A DNA stretch of 64,000 bases from Stramentimicrobium sp964433555 (lineage in GTDB: Bacteria > Atribacterota > Phoenicimicrobiia > Phoenicimicrobiales > Stramentimicrobiaceae). Positions 26,072-35,259 of this stretch are shown here, one piece after another. Positions within the stretch are counted from its first letter, which is position 1, and each line of letters opens with the position of its first letter. Position numbers and translations under genes: made by a program. The notes beneath the pieces are model-generated. The model did no database searches and was not told where the DNA came from. It saw only the letters and a program-made list of their open reading frames with translations. Where the stretch lies: the NCBI GenBank assembly GCA_964433555.1, contig CAYSRG010000010.1, positions 10,938 to 74,937 of the forward strand, read 5' to 3'.

Positions 26072-27181
26072 ATGGAAAATCAATGGTTAGCAACAGAATA
26101 TCCCAATATTTTCTTTGAAAATAACAAGATAGGTCAGTTGAAGAAAAAGATCTTTGATGCACCTATGAGTGAAATTGAGAAAATTTTAAAGGATTATGAC
26201 ATTCCTTCTCCATCTGAATTGGGGAAAGCAGGAAGTTATATTCAAAATACACCCAGAAAGCATGTTATGGAGGAGCGGAGAAAGAATGACATTGTCCTTG
26301 TCCCGGTAGGATGCACTGAATGTCATGGTGATTATGCTAATTCTGGTCTGGATACCTTCATGGTGACCCAAATCTGTGAGGCTCTCAGGAGGTATACCAA
26401 AAAGAAGGGGAAACCGGTAAGTTTAGCCTTTCCTCCCTTAAATTATGGTGCTCATCCCTATCATCATTGCGGTATGGCTGGTACTATTATTATGCCTGAG
26501 GATGTAGTTCGAGAGACCATGATTAATGTTATGTTAGGACTCTGGAATGATGGCTTTAGAAAACAAATCTGGATTAACAATCATGGACAATTATGGGTAT
26601 TAGAATCAGCTTTGCAGGAATTTTGTAAACGCTATCAATTGCCAGGTATTTATCGGGTGATTGATTGGCATCGAGCAATCAGAGAATTCTTTATCCCGAT
26701 TGAAAGGAAAGATAGTTTATCCACTGACTTCATTCATGCTGATGAAGCGGAAGCCTCTGTGGGATTATTACTCTTTCCAGATATGTTAGATATGAAGTAT
26801 GCTGTTGATACCGAGGGAGAATCTTTATTACCTGGTGGACATTTTGATACCTCCGTTGATCCTTATCGTCGTCCCCAGCAGTGGCAACAGGGAGAAGGCC
26901 ATTCTGCTATCGAAAGAGCAGCTGTTCCCGAAGGTGTAGTAGGTAAACCAACCAGAGCAACTGCTGAGAAAGCTAAAAGACCTATAACGGCAATTTTGAA
27001 ATATCTAACTCTGGTACATGATGAGATTTTAGAGAACTATCCGGCTGGTAAATTGCCACCGGTGGAAAAGATTAGCTTAAGAGATCCCAAAGAGATGGAA
27101 CCATTCTTGAGAGAGCCTATGAGTAAAGGCTGGAAATCGGTCTTTGAATTGCCCTATATTGGGCAGATCAACAGTCTATAG
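26072..27181 (+). CDS. iolN: Creatininase-family hydrolase, probable 3-dehydro-scyllo-inosose (diketo-inositol) hydrolase (IolN-like)
   Basis: The 369-residue protein belongs to the creatininase fold: VPVGCTECHGDYANSGLDTF supplies E, H and D metal ligands, INNHGQ another histidine, and FIHADEAEASVGLLLF a glutamate. It is longer than creatininase (about 260) because of an N-terminal extension. Members clustered with inositol genes open the ring of diketo-inositol to 5-keto-L-gluconate. The gene lies 58 bases after the IolM-like gene, in the same order as in Thermotoga. A structured MITE-like element begins 33 bases after the stop and separates it from the epimerase gene. Confidence 0.78.
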   Translation: MENQWLATEYPNIFFENNKIGQLKKKIFDAPMSEIEKILKDYDIPSPSELGKAGSYIQNTPRKHVMEERRKNDIVLVPVGCTECHGDYANSGLDTFMVTQICEALRRYTKKKGKPVSLAFPPLNYGAHPYHHCGMAGTIIMPEDVVRETMINVMLGLWNDGFRKQIWINNHGQLWVLESALQEFCKRYQLPGIYRVIDWHRAIREFFIPIERKDSLSTDFIHADEAEASVGLLLFPDMLDMKYAVDTEGESLLPGGHFDTSVDPYRRPQQWQQGEGHSAIERAAVPEGVVGKPTRATAEKAKRPITAILKYLTLVHDEILENYPAGKLPPVEKISLRDPKEMEPFLREPMSKGWKSVFELPYIGQINSL

Positions 27182-27213
27182 ATAATAGATAAAATGTCAA
27201 ATTTTTTTATATT

Positions 27214-27490
27214 CCTCACCCCCACTTTGATCCTCCCCCTCGAAGGGGGAGGAGACGAGATAGAACAATAATTTCATCAAGGGGTAGGATCGAAAACAAG
27301 AAAAGATTTAATCTAGCGGGAACTCCCCATCTGTAAGAGTGGAGATGAGAGCAAGTTCCCGCCATATCGGGACAGACGAAGTCTATAGAAGTGAGCACCA
27401 CGTCTGTAAGGGCTGGGAGTCTATTTCTCGCATAAAGGGGGAGTTTATACTACCCTCTCCTCTAGGAGGGAGAGGATTAGGGTGAGGGGG
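27214..27490. mobile_element. MITE-like structured element with imperfect terminal inverted repeats
   Basis: This 277-base non-coding segment is much richer in G and C than its surroundings. The left end CCTCACCCCCACTTTGATCC matches the complement of the right end (CCCCCTCACCCTAATCCTCTCC) as imperfect inverted repeats. Inside are further hairpins: TCCTCCCCC-TCGA-GGGGGAGGA near 27231-27253, GCGGGAACT against AGTTCCCGC, and ACAGACG against CGTCTGT. No ORF fits. Ends of the CCCTCACCCTAA-type recur between genes in many bacterial genomes, so this is probably a miniature element moved by another transposase. It splits the inositol gene set. Confidence 0.65.
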
Positions 27491-27746
27491 AGAAAATGAA
27501 ACAAAAATATCGGGTCACCAATACATTATTTAGCATCTAGTCCAATACAAAATAACAAAAAAATAACAACTTAAAATTAAAGATATTAATAAAGTTTTTC
27601 ATTATTTATATAGTACAAGTCATTAGTATTTTCTATTGCTTACTGAGTGGAAAATACATAAAGTTTATTAACATGGCATAAATATTTCTGCCCTGGATAG
27701 AAATTTCGTTTTTGAAATAATTATATTTAATGAAAAGGGTTTAATC

Positions 27747-28556
27747 ATGAAAAAAAGCATTGTTGTCTCCACACAACAGACTAAATTTTCAGCTCTGGCC
27801 TTTCAAGAGGATTTAGAGAAAAATATTAAAAGAATTGCTCAACTTGGTTTTGATGGGATTGAATTGGCAGTCAGAGACCCTCGCTATTTAGATAAAGAGA
27901 AAGTATTGCATCTGGTAAAAGAATACAATCTAGAAATTCCTGCCATTGGTACAGGGCAAGCCTGGGGTGAGGAGGGATTGAGTTTTTCTGATCCCAATGA
28001 GATTATCAGAAAAATGACTGTGGAAAGGATAATTGAGCAAATCAGATTTGCTTCTTATTTTGGTTCCCAGGTGATTATAGGTTTAATTAGAGGAATTGTG
28101 AAGGAAGGGATTGCCAGAGAGGATGCCGAGGCATGGACTATATCCTGTCTAAGAGAATGTGCCATCTTTGCACAGGAAGACAATGTTAAATTAACCCTGG
28201 AACCAGTAAATAGATATGAGAGTAATTTTATTAATACTCTTCAGGAAGGTGTAGAGTTTATTAGAAGGGTAAACGTTCCTAACCTTGGCTTACTGGCAGA
28301 TACCTTTCATATGAATATTGAAGAAAGTTCGATTTACAAAAGTTTAACACAAGCTAAAGAATATATTACCCATATTCATGTTGCAGACAGTAATCGTTGG
28401 GCACCAGGCTTTGGTCATCTTGATTTTTCGAAAGTATTTGCGACATTAAAAGAGATTGGATATCAGGATTATATTTCAGCAGAAATACTTCCTCTACCTG
28501 ATCAGGATGCTGCTACAGAAATGACCATAAAAACTTTAAACCGATTGAATATTTGA
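27747..28556 (+). CDS. iolO: TIM-barrel sugar epimerase, probable 5-keto-L-gluconate epimerase (IolO-like)
   Basis: The 269-residue protein has the AP-endonuclease-2/xylose-isomerase-like barrel: IAQLGFDGIELAVRDP, LTLEPVNRYESNFINT (metal-binding glutamate), LLADTFHMNIEE (aspartate and histidine), HIHVADSNRWAPGFGHLDF and YISAEILP (second glutamate). This ligand set is that of tagatose-3-epimerase-like enzymes. In the Thermotoga pathway the member next to IolM and IolN converts 5-keto-L-gluconate to D-tagaturonate, and that role is inferred here. It is separated from iolN by the MITE-like element and 250 further bases, so it may need its own promoter. Confidence 0.75.
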   Translation: MKKSIVVSTQQTKFSALAFQEDLEKNIKRIAQLGFDGIELAVRDPRYLDKEKVLHLVKEYNLEIPAIGTGQAWGEEGLSFSDPNEIIRKMTVERIIEQIRFASYFGSQVIIGLIRGIVKEGIAREDAEAWTISCLRECAIFAQEDNVKLTLEPVNRYESNFINTLQEGVEFIRRVNVPNLGLLADTFHMNIEESSIYKSLTQAKEYITHIHVADSNRWAPGFGHLDFSKVFATLKEIGYQDYISAEILPLPDQDAATEMTIKTLNRLNI

Positions 28557-28970
28557 TAAGATTGGATAAATCTTATAAAATTAGAAATACCTGCCATTAT
28601 ATTTTTAAATTTTAGATAATAAATAAACGAAATCAGAACATGTATTGATAATTTTAGGAAGAAATCAGATATTGAGGAAATATGGAAAGAATATCATTGA
28701 GAAGAATCTTGCTTCAATAAAATGACTGAGCCGTAAAGATTAAAATGTACCCAAACTTGATATTTTTGAATGAATTCCGAAGTAAGTGGTAAAATTGCCT
28801 TCACAGATTAACCGGAATATTAGTTAAGAGATGATAGAGTAAAGAGAACAAGAAAATTGGTTAATAAAAAGTAAAAATTGGCCACATTTAAAGGGTTTTA
28901 AGTCACCCGCTAGCGTGCGGATTTGTTTTTTTGCTGGTTAAAATGAAATACAAAATGGAGGATGTTAAAC
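28557..28970. other. Intergenic stretch without a recognisable gene
   Basis: About 400 AT-rich bases between the epimerase and the ThDP enzyme. Short frames only. Near 28905-28935, CCCGCTAGCGTGCGG followed by a T-rich run might be a weak terminator, but the stem is only four or five pairs. The end holds GGAGG, which is the ribosome site of the next gene. Confidence 0.5.
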
Positions 28971-30647
28971 ATGAAATCTTGGAAACTGGTTACTAAGATA
29001 ATCAAGGAACAGGGCGTTGAACATGTTTATGGTATAGGGGATACTGACTTACATTGGTACGCTCATCAAACAGAAGGTCTTAAGGGCATTAATTTAAGGT
29101 ATGAGGGCTCTGCTCCTTTCATGGCTATGGCTTATTCTCATTTAACAGGAAAGCCTGGTGTCTGCAGTGGTAGTTCCGGTCCTGGAGTGGCCAATCTCAT
29201 ACCAGGTGTCCTGGAGGCCTATTCAGGATGTGTACCCCTGCTTGTTTTTGCACCTTCAGTCAATCAAAAAACAGAGGGTATGGGAGAATTTCAAGAATGT
29301 GATCAGAGAAGGATGATGGAGCCAATTACTAAATGGAGTGCCAGAATACCTGATGGAGAGAGGATTCCCTGGTACCTTCATCGTGCTTTTTCCCTGGCTC
29401 TAAATGGGCAGCCAGGCCCAGTCTTTTTAGAGATACCTCTTGATGTAGGGGGCAGAATTGCCAGTGGTTTTGAGCTTGAAACAGAACCAATTGCTGACTA
29501 TAAAACAATAAAAAAAATCAGAACAGCAGCAGATCCGGAATTAGTCCAAGCTGCTGCCAAATTATTGCTTTCAGCCAGCCAACCGGTAATAATAGCCGGT
29601 CATGGTGCAATGCTCTCTCAGGCAAAAGAGGAGTTTAGAGAGTTTATAGAATTATTAGGTATACCTTTTTTAACCACCCCGGGAGGCAGGGGTATTCTTA
29701 GCGAAAATCATCCTCTTGCTCTGGGAGTAAGCGGTATCTACAGGACCAAGATAGCCAAGGACTATTATAGCCAAGCTGACCTACTTATCTCCCTGGGTAG
29801 CAGGAATGAAAGTTTTCAAACTCATGACTGGCAAGACTTCCCACCCAAAGCCAAATTCATCCAGATAGATATAGCACCTTTTGAAATAGGCAGAAACTGG
29901 TTCCCTGATGTGGCAATTATAGGAGATGCTAAATTGGTGTTAAGGCAGCTTTCTTATACCATCAAAGATCAGTTAACAGAAGATCTAATTTATAAGGAAA
30001 GACCAAGAATCAAAAAATTAATAAGCGATAAGCAAGAATATGAGGAAGAGATAGAACAGGAGTGTCAGATAGAAGATCTTCCCATTCCCGCAAAAAGGAT
30101 TGTCCATGAGGTGAGTAAGGTCTTTGGAAATGATACTATACTGGTAAACGAAAATGGTTCACAGGATACCTGGTCTTATTGCTATCCTTATTACAAAGTG
30201 CAAGAAGGATCTTTTTGTATACCCGTTGCCGAGCAGACCTGTATGGGTATGGGAGTGGTAGGAGCTATCGCTGCTAAGCTCACCAAACCAGAGAAAAAAG
30301 TGGTATGCATCACCGGGGATGGAGCATTCCAGATGTATATGAAGGAGTTACCCACTGCAGCACAATATCGAGCTGGTTGTACCTGGATTATCCTGAACAA
30401 CTCTGCTTTTGGCTGGGTTAAATACAACCAGAGAAAGTATAAAGGTAATGATATCGCTACATTTAAAGTTCAGCCTGATTTCGTAAAATGGGCTGAAGCC
30501 TGTAATTGTTACGGTCAAAGAGTAAACAATCCTTCGGATATTTGGCCTGCCCTGGGAAAAGCCTTGCAGCTGAATAAAGAGGGGATCCCAGTAGTGCTTG
30601 ATTTTATAACCGGTCTTGACCTTTCCCATTTTGATAGAGCTAGATAG
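28971..30647 (+). CDS. Thiamine diphosphate-dependent enzyme, acetolactate synthase-like, substrate unknown
   Basis: From the ATG at 28971 (GGAGG nine bases upstream; the in-frame ATG at 28962 abuts that site) the protein has 558 residues and the three-domain layout of the POX/ALS family: an N-terminal PYR domain with the conserved glutamate (LRYEGSAPFMAMAYSHLTG), a central domain (about 190-330), and the PP domain with ITGDGAFQMYMKELPTAA and NNSAFGW, the ThDP/Mg binding GDG...NN motif. It is shorter than IolD and lacks the features I associate with it. It follows the inositol genes but with a 400-base gap, so membership of the pathway is uncertain. Confidence 0.8.
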   Translation: MKSWKLVTKIIKEQGVEHVYGIGDTDLHWYAHQTEGLKGINLRYEGSAPFMAMAYSHLTGKPGVCSGSSGPGVANLIPGVLEAYSGCVPLLVFAPSVNQKTEGMGEFQECDQRRMMEPITKWSARIPDGERIPWYLHRAFSLALNGQPGPVFLEIPLDVGGRIASGFELETEPIADYKTIKKIRTAADPELVQAAAKLLLSASQPVIIAGHGAMLSQAKEEFREFIELLGIPFLTTPGGRGILSENHPLALGVSGIYRTKIAKDYYSQADLLISLGSRNESFQTHDWQDFPPKAKFIQIDIAPFEIGRNWFPDVAIIGDAKLVLRQLSYTIKDQLTEDLIYKERPRIKKLISDKQEYEEEIEQECQIEDLPIPAKRIVHEVSKVFGNDTILVNENGSQDTWSYCYPYYKVQEGSFCIPVAEQTCMGMGVVGAIAAKLTKPEKKVVCITGDGAFQMYMKELPTAAQYRAGCTWIILNNSAFGWVKYNQRKYKGNDIATFKVQPDFVKWAEACNCYGQRVNNPSDIWPALGKALQLNKEGIPVVLDFITGLDLSHFDRAR

Positions 30648-30850
30648 TAGGAAAAAAGAAGAACTTTTTCTTTATTTATGGGATAGTTGTAAAAAATATA
30701 TCAGTTTACAATATTTTGATTAACTAATTATCATTTATCATCAGGAGAATTAATTTGCTTAGAAGGAAGAGTAATCAATCCGTTCATAAGAAGTTTCCTC
30801 AATTAATGTGCAATTCTTTTAATATTATCAATAAATCATCAGGGTAAAAT

Positions 30851-30879
30851 TTGACATTCCAAGACATCTGGTATACAAT
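30851..30879 (+). promoter_or_regulatory. Sigma-70-type promoter of the first TRAP operon
   Basis: TTGACA at 30851-30856 and TACAAT at 30874-30879 are separated by exactly 17 bases. The start of transcription would be near 30886, inside the tandem operator that follows. The transcript would have a leader of nearly 290 bases before the TRAP binding protein ATG. Confidence 0.7.
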
Positions 30880-30882
30880 AAA

Positions 30883-30919
30883 CTTATATTATATAGAAAT
30901 AAATTCTATTATATAGAAA
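30883..30919. promoter_or_regulatory. Tandem 17-bp operator, predicted IclR-type binding sites
   Basis: CTTATATTATATAGAAA at 30883-30899 and ATTCTATTATATAGAAA at 30903-30919 fit the pseudo-palindrome ATTCTATAATATAGAAT at 13 and 15 of 17 positions. Their starts are 20 bp apart. The pair overlaps the predicted transcription start, as expected for repression. The same arrangement occurs before the iclR gene and before the third dctP. Confidence 0.6.
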
Positions 30920-31174
30920 ATAGCATACCTAAATGTTTTTGAAATATAATTTTAAGGAGAGTGATTGAATCGGCTAAAATACCTAAATAAATATCTATTT
31001 TTATTATTAAATAAAAGTATTTCTTAAAATGGGCTATGTAGCAGGAAAAACAAATAATTTAGACTGAAAAAATAACAAAAAACTACAATAAGAAAAAACA
31101 TTAATATTTTAAAAATTAGTTTTACTAAGCTAAAAATTAAAAAATATTAGTCCGATAAGGAGGCAATATCGTAA

Positions 31175-32173
31175 ATGGCTAACATTAATTTTAAGAAATC
31201 AATATTAGTAGTATCAATTTGTTTAGTTGCGGTATTTTTAGTATCGTTATCAGTCTTAGCAGAACCGAGACTGGTACTTCGTTCTGGTGACGACAGCACT
31301 GAAGAATACCCATATCATATAGCCTTTGCTGCCTGGGCAGAAGCAATAGATAAAGCAAGTAATGGGGAAATTAAGCTTGAAGTCTACTCCAATGCAGTTT
31401 TAGGATACGAAAGAGAATTAATTGAAGGCGTGCAGATGGGTACCATAGATTTTTGTACCACCTCTTTGGGACCTTTTGGTAGTTTTGCTCCACAGATTAA
31501 TGTGTTAAGCCTTCCCTATATATTTAAAGATGTAGACCATCTTATTAGAGTTCTTGATACCGGATTATCATACAAAATGAATGCCTATATTGAAGAACAA
31601 AAAGTTGGTTTTTTAAGCTTGGGTTGGATATGTGGAGGAGGAAGATGCTTCTATACTAAAAAACCGGTAAATAGCATAGCTGATCTAGCTAATTTAAAAA
31701 TCAGAGTCATGGAAAATGATGTCTATATTAATATGGTGAACATGGTTGGAGCAAAAGCGGTTCCTATGGCTTACGGTGAGGTTTACAGTGCTCTGCAAAC
31801 AGGAGTCTTGGATGGAGCTGAGAATGATTTTGGCGCTTATTATACTCAAAAACATTATGAGGGAGCACCCTATTATGCTTTAGACGTCCATACTATTGAT
31901 ATAACTGGATTACTGGTTAGCACCAAAACCTGGGAAAAACTATCTGATGCTGATAGGACAGTATTGTTGCAAACATTACCAGCATTTATTGAAGCAGGAC
32001 GTGAATCTTGGGCCAAATTGACTGTTGATGCAAAAGATGCTGTACAAAAAGTAGGTGCCACTGTTACTGAGGTTGATAAGGAAGAATTCAAGAATGCTGT
32101 TACTCCAATGTGGGAAACTGCTGTCAAAGAATATGGAAATGAATTTTTCGATTTTGTAATGTCAGTAGAGTAA
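31175..32173 (+). CDS. dctP: TRAP transporter substrate-binding protein, DctP family
   Basis: The 332-residue protein has a signal peptide (SILVVSICLVAVFLVSLSVLA) and the DctP fold: LRSGDDSTEEYPYHIAFAAWAE at the mature start, VQMGTIDFCTTSLGPFG, the IRVMENDVYINMVNMVGAKAVPM segment whose arginine binds the substrate carboxylate, and ALQTGVLDGAENDFGAY. TRAP binding proteins capture sugar acids or other organic acids outside the membrane. KduI and the KDG genes downstream point to a uronate. AAGGAGGCAATATCGTAA precedes the ATG. Q and M permease genes follow. Confidence 0.93.
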   Translation: MANINFKKSILVVSICLVAVFLVSLSVLAEPRLVLRSGDDSTEEYPYHIAFAAWAEAIDKASNGEIKLEVYSNAVLGYERELIEGVQMGTIDFCTTSLGPFGSFAPQINVLSLPYIFKDVDHLIRVLDTGLSYKMNAYIEEQKVGFLSLGWICGGGRCFYTKKPVNSIADLANLKIRVMENDVYINMVNMVGAKAVPMAYGEVYSALQTGVLDGAENDFGAYYTQKHYEGAPYYALDVHTIDITGLLVSTKTWEKLSDADRTVLLQTLPAFIEAGRESWAKLTVDAKDAVQKVGATVTEVDKEEFKNAVTPMWETAVKEYGNEFFDFVMSVE

Positions 32174-32370
32174 TCTCAGATTATTGTATTTTTTTGTTAC
32201 TCCTTTAAGCCATTAATTGATGTATTAAGTTTAGATAAAACCTTGCTGCATAGTCCATTAACATGAAAAGGGAAAAAATAAAAATCACTTTTTTAAGAAA
32301 GATAAAGTTTTTATTTTGAAAAAGTATTTACTGATTTAGAAAATATATGTCAGAAGGAAAAATCATTTAA

Positions 32371-32901
32371 ATGATAATTATTGAAACAATCTTAAAAATT
32401 TTAAAAGCCTTAAGAAAATCTAATATTATCGAAGCAATCATAGCATTACTAACAGCAATTCTCTCTGTTATAGTACTGCTTCAGGTTGTCTTTCGCTATG
32501 TATTGAATTCCCCACTTGCCTGGACAGAAGAAGCCTCTAGATTTCTTCTGATATGGATTGTTCTTTTGGGAGCGGCAATCGGAATTAAGCGAAAATCTCA
32601 TTTTACGGTTGATATTTTCTTTAAGAAACTTTCTCCAAAGTTACAACAAAGCCTGCAATTAGCACTGGATATTTTTCTTTTTATATTAATTTTTGATGTA
32701 ATGATTATTAATGGAGTTTATTTATCTAAACTAACATTTAGACAAATAAGCCCTGCACTAAATATCCGTATGTCTTATGTCTATTCAGCTGTTCTGGCAG
32801 GAGGTATTTTATCTTGCTGTTATGTTTTGGAAGACATATTATCATATATTAAAGAGGGGATTACGAAAAACCAGAATAGAATAATAGAGAAAGGATCATA
32901 G
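32371..32901 (+). CDS. dctQ: TRAP transporter small permease, DctQ family
   Basis: The 176-residue protein has four hydrophobic segments and the DctQ signature: VFRYVLNSPLAWTEEASRFLLIWIVLLGAAIGIKRKSHFTVD, seen here as RYVLNSPLAWTEEASRFLLI and the following charged loop. It forms the membrane complex with DctM, whose gene starts seven bases after the stop. The gap of 197 bases behind dctP is long but normal for operons in which the binding protein is made in excess. The ATG at 32371 has only a distant AGAAGGAAAA as ribosome site. Confidence 0.9.
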   Translation: MIIIETILKILKALRKSNIIEAIIALLTAILSVIVLLQVVFRYVLNSPLAWTEEASRFLLIWIVLLGAAIGIKRKSHFTVDIFFKKLSPKLQQSLQLALDIFLFILIFDVMIINGVYLSKLTFRQISPALNIRMSYVYSAVLAGGILSCCYVLEDILSYIKEGITKNQNRIIEKGS

Positions 32902-32908
32902 AAATTAA

Positions 32909-34204
32909 ATGACTATTGTTTTTTTGTTTTTAGGCATTTTAGGATTTTTCATTATTCTGAACTTCCCAATAATTTATGCTATTATTGCTACCTCCTGGAT
33001 TCTATTGAAGTTTGGCGATATACCCATTCCTGTTTCCTTAATAGGTCAAAAATTAATTGGGGGCATCAATTCTTTTCCTTTATTAGCTGTTCCCTTCTTT
33101 ATGTTAGCAGCTAACATTATGACCTCTACCAGTATTATTAAAAGATTGGTATCTTTTATCACCTCCCTTATAGGGTTTGTGAGAAGTGGTCTGGCCATTG
33201 TAAATGTTCTTGTTTCGATGATTTTTGCAGGAATGTCTGGTTCTGCAACGGCTGATACTGCTGGAGCCAGTGCCATGATTATGAATGCCATGATTGAAGA
33301 AGGCTATGACAGGCCGTTTAGTGTAGCAGTGACAGGCGCCTCCTCAACTATTGGCATAATTATACCACCAAGTATCCCCCTTATTATTTATGCCTGGGTT
33401 TCCAATGTATCGGTAAGTGCATTATTTTTGGCAGGAATTATTCCGGGTATCTTAATAGGTGTGGCCCAGATTTCTTTGGCTACTTATAAAGGAAAGGTCA
33501 GAAACTATCCGAAATACCCCCGGGTACCCTTTAGACAAATTATTAAGGATGCTTATCAAGCCATACCGGTATTGATTTTACCTATTATTATCCTGGGGGG
33601 TATATTTAGTGGAATATTTACCGCAACAGAAGCGGCAGTAGTTGCAGTTTTCTATGCCTTAGGACTAGGTTTATATCTGAAAGAATTAACTATACCAAAA
33701 CTTTTTAATTGCCTAGTTATGACTGGAGTAACTTCGGCAATTTCACTTTTGTTGATTGGTGCCACCACTCCCTTGGGCTGGATACTGGCTTTACATCATG
33801 TCCCTAGCATGATAGCAGATTGGTTTATAGCTGTGACCTCTAATCCTACTGTTTTTTTGTTGCTCATTGTAGCCTTTATGCTGGCTATCGGTTGTGTAAT
33901 GGATAACGATCCAGTAATTTTGCTTACTACACCAATATTCTTGCCTATAGCAAAAACTTTAGGAATAAGCCCTATACTGTATGGGATAATTGTTAATATT
34001 GCGCTAGCAATTGGCATAGTAACTCCACCAGTGGGTTGTGCGCTATTTGTCGCCTGTGCAGTGGGAAAGATTAATATTGCAGATGTTGTTGGAGAATTTT
34101 TACCATTTTATCTGGTCATGGCTATTGTGGTAATATTACTTGTGCTTTTTCCACAGCTGGTACTCTATCTGCCATTAAAATTTATGCCACTTTCTGTATA
34201 TTAA
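32909..34204 (+). CDS. dctM: TRAP transporter large permease, DctM family
   Basis: The 431-residue protein has about twelve hydrophobic segments and typical DctM motifs: NSFPLLAVPFFMLAANIM, FAGMSGSATADTAGASAMI, IIIPPSIPLIIYAWVSNVSV and IVTPPVGCALFVACAV. It forms the sodium-coupled channel of the TRAP system with DctQ. It closes the first TRAP operon or reads on to kduI, whose ribosome site lies 50 bases downstream. The C-terminal motif (VLFPQLVLYLPLKFM) is normal, showing that the relic at 36368 comes from another copy. Confidence 0.94.
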   Translation: MTIVFLFLGILGFFIILNFPIIYAIIATSWILLKFGDIPIPVSLIGQKLIGGINSFPLLAVPFFMLAANIMTSTSIIKRLVSFITSLIGFVRSGLAIVNVLVSMIFAGMSGSATADTAGASAMIMNAMIEEGYDRPFSVAVTGASSTIGIIIPPSIPLIIYAWVSNVSVSALFLAGIIPGILIGVAQISLATYKGKVRNYPKYPRVPFRQIIKDAYQAIPVLILPIIILGGIFSGIFTATEAAVVAVFYALGLGLYLKELTIPKLFNCLVMTGVTSAISLLLIGATTPLGWILALHHVPSMIADWFIAVTSNPTVFLLLIVAFMLAIGCVMDNDPVILLTTPIFLPIAKTLGISPILYGIIVNIALAIGIVTPPVGCALFVACAVGKINIADVVGEFLPFYLVMAIVVILLVLFPQLVLYLPLKFMPLSVY

Positions 34205-34269
34205 ATTAATATGTAGTTGATCTTATATATTTACAAATTAATTAAAGGAGGTTTTCAAGAAAAAATAAA

Positions 34270-35100
34270 ATGGAAATAAGACAAGCATTTAATATAGAAT
34301 ATATTAAAAGCCTGGATACAGAAGGCTTACGGAAGGAGATGCTAATTCCGGGATTGTTTATTCCTGGAAAGCAGAAAATGGTTTATACCCATTTTGATAG
34401 AATGATTGTCGGTGGTATCTGCCCTCAACAGCCTCTTGTAATAGATGATACCAGAAAAATTACCGGAACTGATTACCTTCTGGAAAGAAGAGAAATGGGA
34501 ATCATAAATATTGGTTCTCCTGGCATTATCAAAGTAGATGGTGAGGATTATGTTTTAAATTATAAGGATTTATTGTATGTCGGAATGGGAGTACGCGATA
34601 TTCAGTTTCTAAGCAAGAACCAGGAAAAATTGGCTAAGTTTTATTTTGTATGCACCACTGCACACCAAGCTTATCCCACTAAAAAAATTGAATTCAATAT
34701 GATTGAACCAATTGCACTTGGTTCAGCAGAAGGCGCCAGTAAGCGAGTGCTCTATAAATATATAGTTCCAGAAACCATACAAACAAGTCAATTAACTATG
34801 GGGATGACAGCAGTGGAACCGGGAAATGTCTGGTGTAATATTCCAGGCCATACTCATGCTAGAAAGACCGAGATTTTTCTATTTTGTGAACTAAAAGAGG
34901 AGGCCATCATAGTTAATATTATAGGTGAACCAAAAGAGACCCGGCACATCATTACCAGGAATGAAGAGGCAGTAATAGCGCCCGGTTGGTCTATTCATTC
35001 TGGTGTAGGCACCAGCAATTATACGCTTATCTGGGGAATGTCCGGGGAGAATCAGACATTTACAGATATGGATGGGATACCATTTAATGATTTACAATAA
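34270..35100 (+). CDS. kduI: 5-dehydro-4-deoxy-D-glucuronate isomerase (KduI)
   Basis: The 276-residue protein matches KduI in length and motifs: IPGKQKMVYTHFDRMIVGG in the N-terminal half, then the metal-binding cupin site PGHTHARKTEIFLF (two histidines and a glutamate) and PGWSIHSGVGTSNYTLIWGM (third histidine). KduI isomerises 4-deoxy-L-threo-5-hexosulose uronate, released from unsaturated uronates by polysaccharide lyases, to 2,5-diketo-3-deoxygluconate. Its presence behind a TRAP operon indicates growth on oligouronides or free uronates. The matching reductase KduD is not certain here; the SDR at 44907 is a candidate. Confidence 0.92.
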   Translation: MEIRQAFNIEYIKSLDTEGLRKEMLIPGLFIPGKQKMVYTHFDRMIVGGICPQQPLVIDDTRKITGTDYLLERREMGIINIGSPGIIKVDGEDYVLNYKDLLYVGMGVRDIQFLSKNQEKLAKFYFVCTTAHQAYPTKKIEFNMIEPIALGSAEGASKRVLYKYIVPETIQTSQLTMGMTAVEPGNVWCNIPGHTHARKTEIFLFCELKEEAIIVNIIGEPKETRHIITRNEEAVIAPGWSIHSGVGTSNYTLIWGMSGENQTFTDMDGIPFNDLQ

Positions 35101-35259
35101 GGAAAAATATTAATAATCATTGAATAATAATATTTTTAGAATTCCATGATAAATTGGATTATTAAATTAAATAGATTACCTTGAAATTTCTTGCGGAATC
35201 TTTAGATATCAGATATGGTAATAATTAACAGAAAATAACAGGTAAAGGAGAAGATAAAA

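Noticed and set aside
28905..28935. Terminator or riboswitch before the ThDP gene
   Set aside because: The stem is only four to five pairs and no conserved riboswitch elements (e.g. thi-box) could be recognised.
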